Below are positions 1-10,200 of a stretch of DNA of 18,812 nucleotides, in pieces (positions within the stretch are counted from its first letter, which is position 1; each line of letters starts with the position of its first letter). The notes beneath the pieces were generated by a model, which was not told where the DNA came from, did not search any database, and saw only the letters and a list, made by a program, of their open reading frames with translations. The DNA lies in NCBI GenBank assembly GCA_034437215.1, contig DAOTVC010000107.1, positions 1 to 18,812 on the forward strand, written 5' to 3'. This stretch comes from DAOTVC01 sp034437215. GTDB lineage: Bacteria > Chloroflexota > Anaerolineae > B4-G1 > SLSP01. The position numbers and the translations under genes are program-made.

Positions 1-2
1 TC

Positions 3-1862
3 CTCGAGCTCTGGACCGATCTCCACGACCCGGCGAACGGCTACTTCAGCCCGGAGGGTGTGCCCTACCACTCCATCGAGACCCTGATCTGTGAGGCCCC
101 CGACTACGGCCACGAGACCACCAGCGAGGCCTACAGCTACTGGCTCTGGTTGGAAGCGATGTACGGGCACGTGACGGGGGAGTGGAGTTACCTGGACGAC
201 GCGTGGGCCAACATGGAGACATACATCATCCCCACCCACGCCGACCAACCCACCAACGACAAGTACAACGCCTCCTCGCCCGCCACCTACGCCGGCGAAT
301 GGGAGCAGCCCAGCCTCTACCCCTCACCGCTGGAGAGCACGGTGCCTGTGGGTGAGGATCCGATCGCAGCCGAGCTCTCCGCCGCCTACGGCACCGACGA
401 CATCTACGGCATGCACTGGCTGCTGGACGTCGATAACTGGTACGGCTACGGCAGCCGCGGCGACGGCACCACCCAGCCCTCCTACATCAACACCTTCCAG
501 CGGGGCGAACAGGAATCCGTGTGGGAGACCGTGCCCCACCCCTCCTGGGACGAGTTCAACTGGGGCGGTCCCAACGGCTTCCTTGATCTCTTCACCGACG
601 ACGCCACCTACGCGGCCCAGTGGCGCTACACCAACGCGCCCGACGCCGACGCCCGCGCCGTCCAGGCCCTCTACTGGGCGAAGGTCTGGGCCGACGCCCA
701 GGGCGGCTCCACCGTCGTGGACAACCTGGTGCCCAAAGCCGCCAAGATGGGCGACTACCTCCGCTACGCCATGTTCGACAAGTACTTCAAGCCCCTGGGC
801 TGCCAGAGCGAGAGCTGTCCCGGCGGCACGGGTTACGAGAGCGCCCACTACCTGATGTCCTGGTACTACTCCTGGGGCGGCGCCGCCGACACCTCCGCCG
901 GGTGGGCCTGGCGCATCGGCTCCAGCCACAACCACTTCGGCTACCAGAACCCCGTCGCGGCCTGGGTGCTGAGCGAGGTGCCCGAGTTCGAGCCCCTCTC
1001 CACCAACGGCGCCGGTGACTGGGCCACCAGCCTGGACCGCCAGCTCGAGTTCTACCGCTGGCTCCAGTCCGACGAGGGCGCCATCGCCGGCGGGGCGACC
1101 AACTCCGTCAACGGACGCTACGAAGCCCACCCCGACGGTGTGTCGACCTTCTACGGCATGGCCTACGACGAGGCTCCCGTCTACCACGACCCGCCCAGCA
1201 ACACCTGGTTCGGCTTCCAGGCCTGGTCGGTGGAGCGCGTGGCCGAGCACTACTACCTCACCGGCGACCCCCTGGCCCAGGAGATCATGGACAAGTGGAT
1301 CGGCTGGGTCAAGGGCGAGGTCCACCTGCTGGACGACGGCGGCTACGAGATCCCCGCCTCCATCAGCTGGACGGGCCAGCCTGACACCTGGGATCCCGCC
1401 AACCCCGGCGCCAACGCCAACCTCCACGTCACCGTCGAATCCTACTCCCAGGACGTGGGCGTGACGGGCGCGCTGGCCAAGACCCTCATCTACTACGCCG
1501 CCAAGTCGGGCGACACCGAGGCCCAGAACCTGGCCAAGGAGCTCCTCGACCGGATGTGGACCCTCTATCGCGACGACCAGGGCATTGCGGCGCCCGAGAC
1601 CCGCACCGACTACGAGCGCTTCGACGATCCGGTCTACGTCCCCGAGGGCTGGACGGGCGTGAACGCCCAGGGCGCGACCATCGACGAGAACGCCACCTTC
1701 ATCAGCATCCGCCCCGAGTACCTGAACGACCCCGAGTGGTCCAAGGTACAGGCCTACCTCGACGGCGGCGACGCCCCCACCTTCACCTACCACCGCTTCT
1801 GGGCCCAGGTCGACATCGCCCTGGCGATGGCCGAGTACGGGCGCCTCTTCCCCAACGACTAG
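3..1862 (+). CDS. Glycoside hydrolase family 48 cellulase (reducing-end cellobiohydrolase type), 5' partial
   Basis: GH48 enzymes are secreted processive inverting cellulases that release cellobiose, generally from the reducing end of cellulose. The frame is open to the left edge; the GTG at 60 is internal because upstream codons already read GH48-like sequence (LHDPANGYFSPEG). Family hallmarks visible are PYHSIETLICEAPDYGHETT, the ETTSEA motif whose second Glu (codon 126-128) matches the proposed catalytic acid, and YTNAPDADAR (nt 627-656), which holds an Asp candidate for the base. Aromatic residues are abundant, as expected for the substrate tunnel. About 619 codons are visible, close to a full catalytic domain of roughly 620-640 residues, so only the first residues, the signal peptide and any N-terminal module are missing. 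The protein ends with the catalytic domain: no C-terminal dockerin or carbohydrate-binding module follows. Most codons end in G or C. Family assignment is very secure; substrate preference is from family knowledge. Confidence 0.95.
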   Translation, partial: LELWTDLHDPANGYFSPEGVPYHSIETLICEAPDYGHETTSEAYSYWLWLEAMYGHVTGEWSYLDDAWANMETYIIPTHADQPTNDKYNASSPATYAGEWEQPSLYPSPLESTVPVGEDPIAAELSAAYGTDDIYGMHWLLDVDNWYGYGSRGDGTTQPSYINTFQRGEQESVWETVPHPSWDEFNWGGPNGFLDLFTDDATYAAQWRYTNAPDADARAVQALYWAKVWADAQGGSTVVDNLVPKAAKMGDYLRYAMFDKYFKPLGCQSESCPGGTGYESAHYLMSWYYSWGGAADTSAGWAWRIGSSHNHFGYQNPVAAWVLSEVPEFEPLSTNGAGDWATSLDRQLEFYRWLQSDEGAIAGGATNSVNGRYEAHPDGVSTFYGMAYDEAPVYHDPPSNTWFGFQAWSVERVAEHYYLTGDPLAQEIMDKWIGWVKGEVHLLDDGGYEIPASISWTGQPDTWDPANPGANANLHVTVESYSQDVGVTGALAKTLIYYAAKSGDTEAQNLAKELLDRMWTLYRDDQGIAAPETRTDYERFDDPVYVPEGWTGVNAQGATIDENATFISIRPEYLNDPEWSKVQAYLDGGDAPTFTYHRFWAQVDIALAMAEYGRLFPND

Positions 1863-1878
1863 ATATATCTCGTTACCA

Positions 1879-1908
1879 CGGCGGGCGCAGCCATGGCTGC
1901 GCCCGTCG
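1879..1908 (+). terminator. Strong palindrome just after the GH48 stop, probable terminator
   Basis: Positions 1882-1905 are a perfect 24-bp palindrome (arm CGGGCGCAGC, tight centre CATG). Three further outer pairs, one a G-U, extend it to 1879-1908. It starts 17 nt after the GH48 stop. No clear T-tract follows (TCGCGTTGGGG), so it is not a textbook intrinsic terminator, but position and strength suggest a transcript 3' end. Confidence 0.55.
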
Positions 1909-2018
1909 CGTTGGGGTCACGAGCGCAAAATCCCTCTCCTACTTCACGACGTGAAGCACGCCGTCTGGCCACCGATGGAACGATCAGCCCTCTCGCATCG
2001 ATCATCTGCCATACAAGC

Positions 2019-2050
2019 CTCAGGGCCGGAGGTGACTCTCCGGCCCTGAG
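2019..2050 (-). terminator. 13-bp perfect hairpin after the vWA lipoprotein stop, probable terminator
   Basis: Arms CTCAGGGCCGGAG (2019-2031) and CTCCGGCCCTGAG (2038-2050) are perfectly complementary, with a 6-nt loop. The hairpin lies 15 nt beyond the stop of the leftward vWA gene. On that strand it is followed by a weakly T-rich stretch (GCTTGTATGG). It sits between two convergent genes and could stop transcription from both sides. Confidence 0.6.
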
Positions 2051-2065
2051 CAGTCGACCACCCGT

Positions 2066-3700
2066 CTACTGCGTCGGGGAGAGGCGCACCGCCCGCGTCA
2101 CCAGGTCGGCGAACTCCTGCACCTCCTCGTCCTCGGGCAGGTACTCGGCGATGCGCCGGGCCTGCGGCGCCAGCTCCTCCAGCGTCGTCCCCATCTCCTT
2201 GGCCCAGTAGCTCTCCCGCAGCACCTCGGCGTACTGCGCCACGATCGTGGTCAGCTGGAAGCGCGGCGAGGTCAGCTCGAACTCCCGCGCGAAGTCCAGG
2301 GCGGCGAAGGAGCGGTTCATCTCGATCACCTCCCGCGTGTCGGGGTCCTCCCAGCGCAGGTAGACGGTCAGGGCGGTGGCGCTCTCCGGCGCGCCCGCCT
2401 CGAACTTCACCTCGTAGAGCGCCGTCACGCTGTGCCCCACCCCGATCTCCCCGGCGTCCACCTCGTCGTTGCGGAAGTCCTCGTCGGCGACGTCCCGGTT
2501 CTCGTACCCCAGCAGCCGGTAGCTGCGCACCATCTCGGGGTTGAAGTCCACCTGCACCTTGGCGTCCCGGGCGATCACCTGCAGCGTCGAGGTCAGGTTC
2601 TTGACGAAGACCCGCTCCGCCTCCCGGATGTCGTCCACATAGGCGTAGAAGCCGTCACCATCATTCGCGAGGCGCTCGAGAAGGACGTCATTGTAATTCC
2701 CCATTCCAAAGCCCACGGTGGTCAGGTAGATCCCCTCACCGGCGTGCCGGCGGATCTGCGCAAGAATGGAGTCGGGTCCGGTGTTCCCGACGTTGGCGAC
2801 GCCGTCGGAGCAGAGGATGACCCGGTTGACGGCCTCGGGCTCGAAGGCCTGGGTCGCCATCCGGTACCCCAGCACCAATCCCTCCTCGGCGTTGGTCGCC
2901 CCCTCCGGGCGCAGGCTATCGATGGCCCGAAAGACCTTGCGGTAGTTGCCGTCCAGCTGCGTCGGCTCCAGGATGGTGCGGGCGCGGGAGCCGTAGACCA
3001 CGATGCCCACCTTGTCCTCGGGCCGCAGGGACTCCACGAGGAGGGAGAGGGCCTGCTTGACCAACCCCAGCCGGTTCTCCATATCCATGGAGCCCGAGAC
3101 GTCGATGACGAAGGTCAGGACCACGTCCTTGCGCTCCTCGGGAGATACTTCGTAGCCCTTGAGGCCCACCCGGACGAGGTGGTAGTTCGCGGCGTAGGGC
3201 GAGGGCGCGCCCTCCAGGTGAATAGCGAAGGCGCCCCGGTCGGGAGGGGCGTACTCCTGATCGAAGAAGTTCACGTACTCCTCCACGCGCACCGACTCGT
3301 CGGGGGGCAGGTAGCCGTCACCGATGTGACGGCGCATCACGGTGTAGGATGCGGTGTCGACGTCCACGGCGAAGGTGGAGAGGTGATCGTCCTGGGTGTC
3401 GACGCGGGGGTTGACCCCGTACTCCTCGAAGAAGACGTCCCCGTAGGGTTGATCGTTGGGCTCGTCCGTACCGCCCGTCGAGGGACCGACCGGGGCATCC
3501 AGGGCCGTGGCGGTGGGAGCGGGAAGCGGGGCGCCGACCTCCTCCTCCACGGGCGCCTCTACTTCCTCATAGTAGACCGGCTGGAGGTCCTGCGACCCCG
3601 TCCGCCCGCGAGTCTCCGGCGTCGCGGCCGGGGAGCAGCCCGTGATCAGCACAGCCAACGTCACCAACACCAGCAACAGCATCTTCAGATAGGTCTTCAT
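2066..3700 (-). CDS. YfbK-like von Willebrand factor type A domain lipoprotein
   Basis: A 544-residue predicted lipoprotein: basic start, hydrophobic stretch and lipobox LITGC with Cys22 as the lipidation site. A low-complexity linker rich in Pro, Glu and Ala runs to about residue 85. Next comes the N-terminal vWF_A-associated region (about 88-180, with FAVDVDTASYTVMRRHI), then the vWA domain (about 190-360). Its MIDAS metal site is complete: D200-x-S202-x-S204 (DVSGSM), T269 (GATN) and D299 (CSDG). The C-terminal part (about 365-540) matches the DUF3520-type tail of E. coli YfbK-like proteins. Family members are thought to bind protein ligands through a metal at the cell surface; the partner is unknown. 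The start is well supported by AAGGAGGAG 5-7 nt before the ATG. The metallophosphoesterase gene ends 174 nt upstream on the same strand, so cotranscription is possible but not shown. Confidence 0.9.
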   Translation of the reverse strand: MKTYLKMLLLVLVTLAVLITGCSPAATPETRGRTGSQDLQPVYYEEVEAPVEEEVGAPLPAPTATALDAPVGPSTGGTDEPNDQPYGDVFFEEYGVNPRVDTQDDHLSTFAVDVDTASYTVMRRHIGDGYLPPDESVRVEEYVNFFDQEYAPPDRGAFAIHLEGAPSPYAANYHLVRVGLKGYEVSPEERKDVVLTFVIDVSGSMDMENRLGLVKQALSLLVESLRPEDKVGIVVYGSRARTILEPTQLDGNYRKVFRAIDSLRPEGATNAEEGLVLGYRMATQAFEPEAVNRVILCSDGVANVGNTGPDSILAQIRRHAGEGIYLTTVGFGMGNYNDVLLERLANDGDGFYAYVDDIREAERVFVKNLTSTLQVIARDAKVQVDFNPEMVRSYRLLGYENRDVADEDFRNDEVDAGEIGVGHSVTALYEVKFEAGAPESATALTVYLRWEDPDTREVIEMNRSFAALDFAREFELTSPRFQLTTIVAQYAEVLRESYWAKEMGTTLEELAPQARRIAEYLPEDEEVQEFADLVTRAVRLSPTQ

Positions 3701-3874
3701 CGTTCTCCTCCTTGATGTGAATGGGTTCTACACGTTACATGCACACCCGGAGGAAAAGGTTCACGCCATTTCCAGGAATCGTGTGGGGCCGTTTCATACT
3801 CTATGTTGCCGGAGCGTACCTCCCCCAGAATAGGGTCAAACTTCCGCCCTTCCCGCCATTCAACACCTATGACT

Positions 3875-6715
3875 TTACGGGACTTGACAATCGGTGAAGA
3901 TCCTGCAGGGCCGCACACATTTTACCGCGTCGTCCCAACGCAGTAATTCCACGTGCAGGGGTGAAGACGCTTCAGAGGACGCGCTGCTCTGTCGGTCTAC
4001 CGCCAATACGCGCTGCGTGTTCTGCATCCGAATAAAGGCATATTCCTGTTCATCGCGCAGCAGGCGCTTGCGATCCCTGGTGTAGTTGCTCAGCCAGGTG
4101 CCGGCGTTGAGATACCATCTCCGTACCGGGGCGAGATCAGGATAACCGTGCCCACATTCGCAACGCATTACCAGGCCTTCTTCCACCAGCCGCCAACGGC
4201 GACGCGGGGGCTTGTCCCGGTGACATCGCGGACAGCGCAGGCTCCACCCCAGGAGCTGCGTCTCTTTGGTCCCACATTTGGGGCAGGTGAAGAGAGCATG
4301 CGCCGCGTGGACTTCGATGCGCTCGAGTTCCGATTCCTCCAGCGGCTCGTTGCAGCGCTTACACAAGATCTGCTCGATGCCGAAGGCTGCCGGCGTGGCG
4401 ACAGCCGTTATGCTTGGAAGCCGATTCGCTGAACCGTGATTGGGCCGCCAACCCGCTCCAGGTTGCTTGACCAACAGCTTTTGAAGTGCCTGGGCGTCCA
4501 CACATTCATCTCCCCTCGCATCACACGCCGGATTCGAACACGTTACCTGGCGGACCTCGATCTTCCCCTCACGCAACCGCACATTACGCTTCCTCAGCCC
4601 TGTGCCACACTGGCTACAGAGTTTCCGCACGGTCAGCAGTTGAGCATTGTGCGCGTGATCGTGACCGAAAATGTAATAGGGCACGTCGTGCCCATATCTC
4701 TTGAGCAATCTTGCAATCCGATGGGCCGATTTATAAGTGTAATCCTCTCCGATATCCAGCAGGGTGCGCACCCCCATGGTGATCCAATAGGCTGCCCCGG
4801 CTATGATAACCGTCTGAATCACGGAAAGCAGGGTGTTCAGAAGGATAGGACGGCTCTCAGGATAAGGACCAAGTTGTAGGAAGGTGACTTGCCCGGCAAA
4901 CACGACACCCAGAATGAAAATCGCAAAGGGGAGCAGGGCCAAGGCCACCTGAATAGCCACGAAAATCGTTCCAGACCGTGAGGCGCGAAGGGTCTTTACC
5001 CAGCGCGTCTCATCGAGATCGCGGACACACTCCCAGGGCAGCCCGGTCAAGCGCGCATAGGCCCGGAGTTTGGCTGCGTGGCGTTCTTCAACGGCACCGG
5101 AAACGGGATGGCGAAACCAGGCCGCCCAGGCCCGTCGCAAATCCCAGAGCGCACGTCCAAACATGGGCAGAGATCGCCAGGGCTCGTGAAACAGCAGCCA
5201 GTTCAAGTAGGTTCTGCGATAAGCGGGCGATTCAAAATTGGGCAGGGAGATCTCCAGATCGTTCACGAGATGCACCAGTCCCAGCGAGCCAATCTGGGGA
5301 TGGATCTCGGTCTCGTGCAGCGTGGGCTCCAGGATTGGAAGCCAATCCTGGGTGCGTTTGGGAGGGACGCTCCCGGATCGTCCATTCCCAGCCGGCGGTG
5401 CAAGACTATCGTAGACGGGCATCAGGAAGTAGCGGTGCGCGTTCACCGGTTCCAACTGCCCCCCATGCTCCAGATAGACCAGGCGGCTGCGGTAGTAGAA
5501 CCAGCTGTGATCGAAATCTATCCGGCTCTCCAGAGCGGAAAAATCCAGCTCCGGAAGGGTGGTTTCCAATTCAGCGACCGGGACAGGCAGCTCGAAGGAG
5601 TCTTCTTTCTGGTGGCAGCGTTGGCGAAGGTCGGCGTACGCTTGCACCAGCCAACCGACGAAGGCGATTTGAACCTCCGGCCAATACCAGTGCGGATCGT
5701 GATTTCCACGGATGATCACCAGCCGGTTTCCCTGGGCCAGAAACCAGGCCAGTCCCTGGAAAAACAGGGGGTGTCCCGTGCAGATATCCGCCAGCTGTCC
5801 GAGTGCCTCTCGCCGGAGGTCGCCGCCGGCTTTCTGCGGTGCCTGAACGTTCTGCTCTAACTCCGCCCGCAGCGTCTCAGCGATGACCCGGTGGCGCTCC
5901 CGGGGTGGCTGAGCGTCGAGCAGGGTGCGAAAGCGTTGCCACTCGGGCTCATCGCCGTACAGAGCATTGAGGATACCTCTCACGCGCTGGACTGGCCCGG
6001 GTTCTTCCCCCTCTACCGTGTAGAACGCTTCCCACAGGCATTCCGGCAGGAGCAGATCGACGAGATCAAAATGGTGCATATCCTGGTCGACGACCTGCAC
6101 AAAGTCCAGGCCGTCTCCGTTGATCACCAACTCATACGGATACCCTCGGCGGTGCTTGCGTTCCATCTCAATGTGGTAGAGGAAACGGAAGAAGGTATCG
6201 TCGAAGAAGAAATCCTCGGTAGGGCTGAAGTTCACGAGCCCCTCCGGCGTAGGATGATTGCCGGCGGCCAGGTGCAGATCGCTCACCACCAGGAGATCGT
6301 AGTAACGCACCGGCAGATGCGCCAGCAACACCTCGACCTGAGCGCGATCAGCGGCTTCCCCGTGAGGAGCCCAGGCTTCGGTGTGACCAAAGGTGATATC
6401 CCGTAGCATATCGCGCAGCGTCAACCCCTGGTTTGTCCACGCCATGGCCTCTGCGACAGAGACGGGAAGGTCCAATACGCCGGCACCATAGAGCCATTCC
6501 AGGGCAAAAGCCAGACGCAGTATCGCGTTCTCCCCGCTGCCCGTGCGATCCATCAGCCAGGCGCGGCCTTCGGGGGTGAGCAGACTTTCGGCCATCTGCT
6601 CCGGCGCCATAGTGCGCAGTAGCTGCAAGGCAGCTGCGTCGAAGTCGTCCGTGTCAAAATGAGCGAGAATGGCTTCTCGCTTTGTCATTACCATGTCGAG
6701 CCATCGGGGATCCAC
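3875..6715 (-). CDS. Membrane-anchored calcineurin-like metallophosphoesterase with inserted zinc ribbons
   Basis: A 946-residue protein counted from the GTG at 6715, chosen because AAAGGTGA lies 5 nt upstream; an in-frame extension to 6955 lacks such a site. After a helical N-terminal region (about 1-135), the dinuclear-metal motifs appear in order: SDLHL (D146, H148), NGDG (D201), RGNHD (N338, H339), LEHGG (H417) and GHDHAH (H685, H687), ending with LNAGTW near 870. The fold is unusually expanded. Two hydrophobic helices (about 582-604 and 623-647) lie between H417 and the GHDH motif. Three cysteine modules (C700/C703 with C726/C731; C785/C788 with C811/C814; C828/C831 with C852/C854) lie between GHDH and the last strand. 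Such enzymes hydrolyse phosphomonoesters or phosphodiesters; the substrate here is unknown. The active site is probably cytoplasmic. The enzyme call is secure; the role of the zinc modules is not known. Confidence 0.88.
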   Translation of the reverse strand: MDPRWLDMVMTKREAILAHFDTDDFDAAALQLLRTMAPEQMAESLLTPEGRAWLMDRTGSGENAILRLAFALEWLYGAGVLDLPVSVAEAMAWTNQGLTLRDMLRDITFGHTEAWAPHGEAADRAQVEVLLAHLPVRYYDLLVVSDLHLAAGNHPTPEGLVNFSPTEDFFFDDTFFRFLYHIEMERKHRRGYPYELVINGDGLDFVQVVDQDMHHFDLVDLLLPECLWEAFYTVEGEEPGPVQRVRGILNALYGDEPEWQRFRTLLDAQPPRERHRVIAETLRAELEQNVQAPQKAGGDLRREALGQLADICTGHPLFFQGLAWFLAQGNRLVIIRGNHDPHWYWPEVQIAFVGWLVQAYADLRQRCHQKEDSFELPVPVAELETTLPELDFSALESRIDFDHSWFYYRSRLVYLEHGGQLEPVNAHRYFLMPVYDSLAPPAGNGRSGSVPPKRTQDWLPILEPTLHETEIHPQIGSLGLVHLVNDLEISLPNFESPAYRRTYLNWLLFHEPWRSLPMFGRALWDLRRAWAAWFRHPVSGAVEERHAAKLRAYARLTGLPWECVRDLDETRWVKTLRASRSGTIFVAIQVALALLPFAIFILGVVFAGQVTFLQLGPYPESRPILLNTLLSVIQTVIIAGAAYWITMGVRTLLDIGEDYTYKSAHRIARLLKRYGHDVPYYIFGHDHAHNAQLLTVRKLCSQCGTGLRKRNVRLREGKIEVRQVTCSNPACDARGDECVDAQALQKLLVKQPGAGWRPNHGSANRLPSITAVATPAAFGIEQILCKRCNEPLEESELERIEVHAAHALFTCPKCGTKETQLLGWSLRCPRCHRDKPPRRRWRLVEEGLVMRCECGHGYPDLAPVRRWYLNAGTWLSNYTRDRKRLLRDEQEYAFIRMQNTQRVLAVDRQSSASSEASSPLHVELLRWDDAVKCVRPCRIFTDCQVP

Positions 6716-7211
6716 GTAGTTCACCTTTCCCAATAGTGCCTTAGATTTCGCGCCCGAGACGATAGGGGTGCCGGGCCTCCAAGGAACTTTACCACAGACG
6801 CCCCCCGTCGCAACACGAAGGGCGCAAGATACCCCCACCCGTAGACGAGAATAGAGGGCCGCAGTTTCACCCGGCGTTGCACCTGGCCAAGCGATTGAAG
6901 ATCGATCTAGTGTTCCTTCAAGCGTCAGGTGAGGTGCCCATTTACATACCCCCATCCCCTGACCCCCTAGTTATGAATTTTGTAAGATTAACCCCTGTTC
7001 AATCCCCGAACAGATCCATCCAAACTCTCCGTTTCCTAACTATCCTTTTGCCGCGTTTTGCTTAAAATATGGACGTTTCCAAAAGGTAAGCTCCCGCGGT
7101 TTAACCAGAGCACAGAGATCCCGAGCATATCTTCTGGCACCCCTCAGCAGCAGGAGGGAATGCACCGCCGCCTGCATAGGTAGACAATCTATATCGGATG
7201 GGAAGGACACT
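6716..7211. other. Divergent intergenic region (496 bp)
   Basis: This stretch separates the divergent metallophosphoesterase and hybrid-kinase genes, so it should hold the promoters of both. It is more AT-rich than its neighbours around 6970-7080. It includes a minus-strand promoter candidate (6786-6813) and a G-run cluster on the minus strand (6937-6967). I found no convincing -35/-10 pair for the kinase gene and no credible small gene. Confidence 0.6.
6786..6813 (-). promoter_or_regulatory. Candidate promoter for the metallophosphoesterase gene
   Basis: On the minus strand TTGCGA (6808-6813) and TAAAGT (6786-6791) are separated by 16 nt, and TGG directly precedes the -10 box as an extended -10. 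Both hexamers match consensus at 4 of 6 positions. The predicted start would leave a leader of about 64 nt before the GTG at 6715. Supported by pattern only. Confidence 0.35.
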
Positions 7212-10200
7212 ATGAGCACACGACAGATCATGCTGCTGATCGTTCTTATGGCGTTGACCTGGACAACGACTCCCATACTGGCCCACGAGGAAGAGCCTCC
7301 CCCGCAGATCCTGAGCCCCACGGTTCGCTTTGCCCACCTGAGCACCGAGGACGGACTCTCTCACAACCGGGTGACGGCAATTCTCCAGGACAGTGAGGGC
7401 TTCGTGTGGATCGGGACGGAGGGAGGTCTGAACCGCTACGACGGCTACACCTTCACCGTCTACCACCACAGCTCCCGCGACCCTCAAAGCCTGAGCGACA
7501 ATCACGTGACGGACCTATACGAGGATGCCCAGGGCCGGCTCTGGGTCGCGACCCGGGAGGGTGGGCTCAACCGCTTCGATCCCCACACTCAGACCTTCAC
7601 CCACTACCAACAGGATTCCGAAAATCCCCCCGCTTTGATGGGCCACTTCACCTTCTTCGTCTTCCAGGACAGCCGGGGCGCCGTCTGGTTTGGTGGTCCG
7701 CCGGGCCCGACGCGCTTCGATCCGGACACGGGCACCTTCACCCACTACTCACGGCGCTCCAATACATCCCGGAAGTTCGAGGGGGGTGGGGTGTGGGACG
7801 TAATCGAGGACGACAGCGGCGACCTGTGGATGGCTGCGGACTTTACTCTGGCCCGTTTCGACCCGGTGGGGGAGAGCTTCGCCTACTACGCACCGGACAC
7901 TGGAGACGGGCGATTGGTGAAACTTCTCCTCGACGATGCGGGCGCCTTCTGGGTAGGGGGAGAGTTGGGCCTCTACCGCTTTGACCTCCAGACGGAGCGC
8001 TTCGAGATCTACCAGCCGGATCTCCCCATCGTCGTGAACGACCTCCTCCTCGACGACGAGGGCACCCTCTGGATCAGCACCCGGGGTGACGGGCTCTATC
8101 TCTTCGACACGGAGACGAGGCAGTTCACAGAGCACTACACCTACAATCCTACCTACCCCGCGGGGCTGAGCGGCAATCTCGTCTACGACGTCTATCAGGA
8201 TCGCGCCGGTATCCTGTGGATCGGCACGGACAACGGCCTGAATCTCTATGACCCCAGGCAGCGACAATTCACCCACTACCGCCAACACCCCGGCAGCGCC
8301 CTCGATGGTTCGGTTTGGGGCCTCGACGGGGATCACGAGGGGACTCTGTGGATGGGCGCCGGCACGATGCTCAGCCAGGTGGAGCTGGCTACCGGGCAGG
8401 TGACCCACTATCCTCTCGGAGGAGTCACCACAGGCTCTGCCCTGGCCCCCGCCGGGGTCGTGGCGTGGGATCCGGAGGGCCTCGTGTGGGCGGGCGTCGG
8501 CTCGACGCTCTACCAGCTCGATCTCACAAGTAGTGAGGTCGTGACCTTCGACCTGCAAAGCCTGCAACCTCCGGGCTTCCCACCGGTGGAGATCGTGGAC
8601 TTCGTGCGCGAGGATACGCAGCTGTGGATGGGCGTCCTGCGCGGAGGACTTATACGCTTCGATCTGCAGGAGAAAAGCCTCACGCCCTATCCCGTCCCCC
8701 CGCCCGCGGAGGAACGGGAGGTGGGCAGCCCTCCCTTCCTCCTCTCCCACGAGGTGACCACGCTCTCCAGGGATCGCGACGGCGTACTCTGGATCGGCTA
8801 TGCGACGGGTGAGCTCAGCCGTCTCCCGCCGGGAGAGGCAGGCCAGCTTCCTGATCCTGCCAAGATCAAGCACTACCATCCGGGCGCAGATAATCCCGCA
8901 GGTGATGCGGTTTCCCTTGGAGGAATCACGGGCCTGCACCAGGACGAGGACGGGACGCTGTGGATCACATCCCGGCGTGGTCTTACGCGCTTCGATCCGG
9001 AAAGGGAGACCTTTGCCCTCTACATCCAGCAGGAGAGTCGAGCCGGAGCGGCTGTTAGGGGTATGCAGCAGGATCAGAAGGGAGATCTCTGGCTCGCCAC
9101 GACGAGGGGGATCTCCCATTTCGACCCCCAGACCGATACCTTTCACAACTACGGCGTGGCAGATGGGGTGGGCAGCAGTGAGTTCCTGGGCACCTCCTGG
9201 CAGGCTACGGATGGACGGATCTTCTTTGGAGGCAAGGACGGGTTGACCGCCTTCTATCCCGATCAGGTACACGACAACTCCTACGACCCGCCTGTGGTGC
9301 TGACGAGACTCTACCTCTTCAATGAGGAGGTAGAGGTCGGTGAAGGGTCCTTGCTGAATCAGCCTATCTGGGAGACGGAGCACCTGACGCTGCAGCACGA
9401 CCAGACGTCCATCGCGCTGGAGTTTGCGGCGCTGAACTATGCCGCCCCCCGGCAGAACCGCTACCGCTACATCCTGGAGGGCATTGACGAGGCGTGGAAC
9501 GAAGTAGGCAGCGACCGCCGGCTCGCCACCTACACCCACCTCCCGGCGGGGACCTACACCTTCCGGGCGCAGGGGACGAACAACAGCCGTGTGTGGAGCA
9601 TCGACGAAGCCACGTTGACCCTCACCATCCTGCCGCCCTGGTGGGAGACCTGGTGGTTTCGGGGGACACTGGCAGCTTTGATCGTGGGCCTCCTGCTCAC
9701 CGGCGTACGCTGGCGGGTGAGCGCCCTCGAACGGTACAGCCGCGACCTGGAAACGCAGGTGACCGAGCGGACCAAGGAGCTCCACTGTCTCTACGCCATC
9801 TCTCAACTCGTCGAGACGCCGGATATCACTCGGGAGGAGTTCCTGCAGGGCACGGTCGCCCTCATCCCCCCCGCCTGGCACCATCCGGAGATCGCTTGCG
9901 CCCGTATCACCTTGGAGGGCCGGACCCATCAGACAGAGAACTTCAGCGAGACCGTCCGTCGGCAGTCGGCGCCCATCATCGTGCAGGGTGAGCAGCGGGG
10001 AGCTGTCGAGGTCGGCTACCTGGAGGAGAGAACGGTAAGCAACGGCGCTCTCTTTGTGGAGGAGGAGCGGAGCCTTCTCACGGCCATCGCCGAACGCCTG
10101 GGGGAGGTCACCGAACGAATGCGTGCCGAGGAACAAGTGCGGGAGCAGCACCGCTTTTTGCAGACGGTGCTCGACTCCTTCGCCCACCCCTTCTACGTCA

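Noticed and set aside
324..1793. Long open frame on the minus strand opposite the GH48 gene
   Set aside because: Low-complexity Val/Gly/Ala-rich translation typical of a shadow in GC-rich DNA; the plus strand encodes an unmistakable GH48.
3697..3918. 73-codon minus-strand frame between the vWA and metallophosphoesterase genes
   Set aside because: It overlaps both neighbours, has no ribosome binding site and no recognisable motif; it is probably leader or intergenic sequence.
6716..6955. 80-residue N-terminal extension of the metallophosphoesterase
   Set aside because: Cys/Gly/Pro-rich, without a ribosome binding site, and it crosses the candidate promoter; the GTG at 6715 has AAAGGTGA in place.
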